Positions 61,040 to 64,000 of a stretch of 64,000 bases of DNA are shown one piece after another. This DNA is from Epiperipatus broadwayi. Its lineage: Eukaryota > Onychophora > Udeonychophora > Euonychophora > Peripatidae. Both the position numbers and the translations under genes were made by a program. Where the stretch lies: NCBI GenBank assembly GCA_028023455.1, contig JAQFVV010006716.1, positions 248,001-312,000 of the forward strand. Direction: 5' to 3'. Below the pieces are notes generated by a model that made no database searches, was not told the DNA's origin, and saw nothing but the letters and a program-made list of their open reading frames with translations. The stretch's first letter is position 1. Every line of letters begins with the position of its first letter.

Positions 61040-61334
61040 GTGATCTTCAAATTTTCAATGATATGGATGGCTAAAAAGTTGGAGGGTGGAGTACATTTAA
61101 GCTGCCCATTAAAGATTGAAGATTTGTTAGCTTAATATAAACTGAGCATTCATTATATATGTGTATATGAGATGATGATCTGGACCAAATGATGAATGCT
61201 GGTTCAACACAATATACATATATTGGAGATCATTTATCTTTTTTACATGTGATGGTAATGTATATCGGTTGTATGAGATAGAGTGGATAGCTAAAAGGAG
61301 CTTGAAGGTCTGTGTTCAAATCTATATTACATCT
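61040..61334 (+). repeat. hammerhead-bearing repeat family A, single copy
   Basis: Full-length in plus orientation: GGATGGCTAAAA, CCATTAAAG, AATATAAACTGAGCA, the ribozyme-like segment, TATGAGATAGAGTGGATAGC and GTCTGTGTTCAAATC. The last two resemble tRNA A and B boxes, so a pol III origin is possible. A SINE is inserted just downstream. Confidence 0.7.
61178..61241 (+). ncRNA. hammerhead-like segment, family A (degenerate)
   Basis: ATGATGA replaces CTGATGA and CAAT replaces GAAA, but CCAA/TTGG and GATC/GATC stem I strands are perfect. Probably inactive. Confidence 0.35.
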
Positions 61335-61351
61335 AAACTCCAGCTATATTA

Positions 61352-61450
61352 TCAAGCATTGGTGGTCAAGAGATCAGTGCAATTGCCTCACAAGCACTTG
61401 TCCCGGGTTAGCAGTTTCCCATGCGGGCCAATGCTATGACACATGAAAAA
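61352..61450 (+). mobile_element. tRNA-derived SINE, copy 5
   Basis: The 99-bp body starts TCAAGCATTGGTGGTCAAGA, ends GCTATGACACATGA plus an A-run, and is flanked by the exact 17-bp duplication AAACTCCAGCTATATTA (61335-61351 and 61451-61467). The B box is eroded. Confidence 0.9.
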
Positions 61451-61599
61451 AAACTCCAGCTATATTAATTATGTGTGTATTGTAAATATTGCAACTTAAT
61501 AATAGTATAAACAATTTTTAATATCTTATTATCCTTATAAATAGAAAAATGGGCATAAATTTTGAGGTCCAACACAGATTGTAATAGGCTTTAGTTATT

Positions 61600-62105
61600 T
61601 TTAATAGGTTAAAATATGGAGCATTTTGTCACAGGGCATAGCTACTGCTAATAAGTTATTTGTACTTACAGCTATTATTTTAGCTACTTTATAGTAAGAA
61701 AGAGAAATTTACATCCTATCAGCATTATCTTTAATATCTTTCATTTAAGGATACTCCCTAAGAATACAAAAATATAAAACAATCAATATGGCTTTTATCA
61801 TGCTCAATATGATACCAAAGATTTCACAACATCACACTTTTATTTTATTGGAGATATAAACAAATAAATAATGAATGATTTTGTAAAAGATTGTTTATGT
61901 TAGAATAGAGAATGGCTCACATGGAAGAGATAAATCCGATCTATGTTATAAGGATTATCTCAAAGACAAACTAAGAAAGTACAATGCCAATTGCTTTCAT
62001 TGTACACTGCAGAGAATAAAGTACATTGAAGCGCTACAATCAGACATGCTATTTCAGAAAAAAAAATGTCTGCTGAAGAAATTAAAAAACAGTGTCATAA
62101 AATAA
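61600..62105 (+). mobile_element. decayed LINE fragment, family C
   Basis: Aligns with the distal part of the 26.7-27.65 kb LINE remnant: GCTACTGCTAATAAGTTA, AAAACAATCAATAT, AAGGATTATCTCAAA, then MSAEEIKK-like codons at 62065-62090. No open frame. Confidence 0.5.
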
Positions 62106-63219
62106 CAAACAGGAAAACGGGATAGCAGGTTATATATGGAACACACTTGTAGTCCAAAATTCATTCCAATCCTCATGTTAAGAGCAGTCTTTTTTCTTTT
62201 CTTTTCGTGAAATTTTAATGGCCATTATCTTATACTTAAAATTCTCACACATCTATAGTATTAATGTCTGACTATTAATTCTTATAATAATTTGAGTATT
62301 AAATAATAACCAGATCTGTCTTCTAAGTTAAAGTAACAAAGACAAGTTGTATTATTGTTAGGTAATTGGCTGGGTCTTTTGTAACCTGTTAGCTGGAAAA
62401 TATACCTAAAAATATTATATGGAGATTTTCATTTGCATTTAATGCTCAAGCATGTATAGATGTGTGCCCATAAGTGTTAACAGCGAAATGGTGCAAAAAA
62501 AGATATCAGAATAATCAAAATTTATCAACAAGAGATGGTTTTCATTTCTTGCTTTAACTTTTACATAAAAATAATGCCTCTTTTTTATTGATAGAACTGT
62601 TCAAACTGATACAGGTGTAACTTTATGAAGCAAAATATTCGCACTCAGTTGGAATTCGAATCCACGAGATTGATAATGAAGTGCAAATATGGCTTTATTA
62701 GAAATTATGGACTGATCAACTGCGCCTGTTTAATTGCGTTTTTATTTAAATAGATTTTAGACATTGATAATTAAAAAATCTTTTTTCATACAATACATGC
62801 GTCTTGTTATTTACTATTGCGTTGTGCGTGCACTGGCTCAACAACTATGAATTAATTTAATTTAAAAATAAAAGTATGAGTTTTTATGCTTGTTAATCAC
62901 TAAAGAATAAAATTTAACCTTTGAGGTTTTTATTTCACAATATAATTTAATAGCTACTTTTAGTCTACCATGTTAAATCCCCAATCAAATCCATGAGGAT
63001 GTAAATAAAAAAATTGTTCTAAAAAAATGTCAACGTTTTACTTAACAAGGTTAAAATTATAAATTTACAAACGTTTTGGGTTTCAAAACTTCAAAGTTTT
63101 ATTTAGTAAAAAGTTAATTGCATTTTATAAAAGCATATAATACTTTGTAGTGTTTTTCTTTTGATAGATACGTATGCAAGTATATAGAGAAATAACCAAT
63201 CATATATATGTAAAATTAA
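62106..63219. other. intergenic DNA, no gene seen
   Basis: AT-rich. A TTGGAATTCGAATCCACG word at 62650 resembles a tRNA B box but has no matching A box. Confidence 0.4.
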
Positions 63220-63890
63220 CGTTGATATTGGTGTAAGTCAGAAATTCTATATCGAAACATTTTTACGGCCATCTTATGAAAAGATGTCATGGATTAAAGT
63301 GAATAAAAAATATAAACATGATTATTTAAGTTTTCTAGATTTTGTAGTTGAAGATTTTTCTAAGTTATGAACTTAGAAAAACTAAAACCAAAAAGTACAT
63401 CGCAGAAAAAGGTAAAAGTAATGTTTAAGGGATTAATTACTTGATGGACTATTTCTATCACGTAATATTAAGAACTGAATGTCTTTAGAAAGATTTTAAA
63501 CTTTATTTACACTTCCCAAATAAACTCAACTGTTAGTAATAGCACTCAAATTAGAATTTAACAGAACATTTTGAGAGGTATTATTCCAACAAATAATTAA
63601 TACAAAAATGCTATGGTCACAAACCTTCAGACAAACACTACTATTCAGGGGAGTTTCACAAAAAAAAAAAAAAGAAAAAGAAAAGAAACATTGATAATTA
63701 TGAAATAGAAGAAATTAAAAAATATCTTTGGTCAGATTATCAGGACTGGTGGAAACAAAGTTTAAACTTTATTATTGAATTAAACGTCAAATTTTGGTAG
63801 AAATAATTTAATGATTAAAAAAAAATGTGTTTTAAAAAGGTTTCTTGTAGATGTATTTTACCACTTTTTATATCTAAATTATAACTTGCA
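63220..63890 (+). mobile_element. decayed RTE fragment with internal insertion
   Basis: 63220-63436 matches the RT motif B to C region of the RTE, and 63683-63890 matches the thumb region (ATTATGAAATAGAAGAA, TTTGGTCAGATTATCA). Between them (about 63437-63682) is a family D repeat arm followed by an A-rich stretch. Frames are destroyed. Confidence 0.65.
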
Positions 63891-64000
63891 TATATGCTAG
63901 AAGAATGTTTCAAAAGATTAAAACTACATGATGAATTATGGATATATGGTTGGAGGAAAGGATGGATTGAAAGTTACATACACGACTGAGGAAATATGAC

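Noticed and set aside
62640-62670. possible tRNA gene (B-box-like word)
   Set aside because: No A box or acceptor stem can be found around it.

Overview
This is a 64-kb window of a large, AT-rich animal genome, most likely an invertebrate. Nothing in it looks prokaryotic: there are no dense reading frames, operons or Shine-Dalgarno sites. It is full of non-LTR retrotransposons, tRNA-derived SINEs, fold-back repeats and microsatellites, and it contains an exactly 500-N scaffold gap. I could not identify the species. No host gene can be read with confidence. The only host-like sequences are a small CpG-rich open stretch near 51.7-51.97 kb and a possible 49-nt exon at 51245-51293.

The dominant family is an RTE-like LINE (apurinic-type endonuclease plus reverse transcriptase) whose coding frame runs to within a few bases of a (TGA)n 3' tail. 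The best copy is at about 56.2-59.44 kb (+), with three lesions. Truncated or decayed copies lie at 8.4, 11.1, 27.7-28.9 (-), 30.0-30.4 (-), 31.3-31.6 (-), 31.9-37.1 (split by a 3.28-kb insertion), 39.7-41.7, 47.3-47.9 (-) and 63.2-63.9 kb. Other elements are a Jockey/CR1-like LINE (17.6-20.16 kb) split by a Penelope-like GIY-YIG fragment with two 345-bp inverted arms, a second decayed LINE family (8.7, 26.7-27.7, 61.6-62.1 kb), and a decayed hAT-like transposase (about 38.8-39.5 kb, -).

A tRNA-derived SINE of about 100 bp occurs five times; three copies have clear 11-17-bp target-site duplications and a fourth probably does. Several fold-back (MITE-like) families are present. A (TATC)n array of about 485 bp and a compound ATC/ATT/TTG array lie at 16.4-17.6 kb.

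The most interesting signal is two interspersed repeat families, called A and B here, that carry sequences matching type I hammerhead self-cleaving ribozymes. Each has the CUGANGA box, a short stem II, GAAA, a 2-3-bp stem III, a UH cleavage site, and a two-part stem I on which separate copies show compensating changes. Family A occurs mostly as inverted pairs; family B includes a tandem array of about 404-440 bp per unit. Both resemble hammerhead-bearing Penelope-like elements and retrozymes described in animals, but which class they belong to is inference. Three copies keep the core residues.
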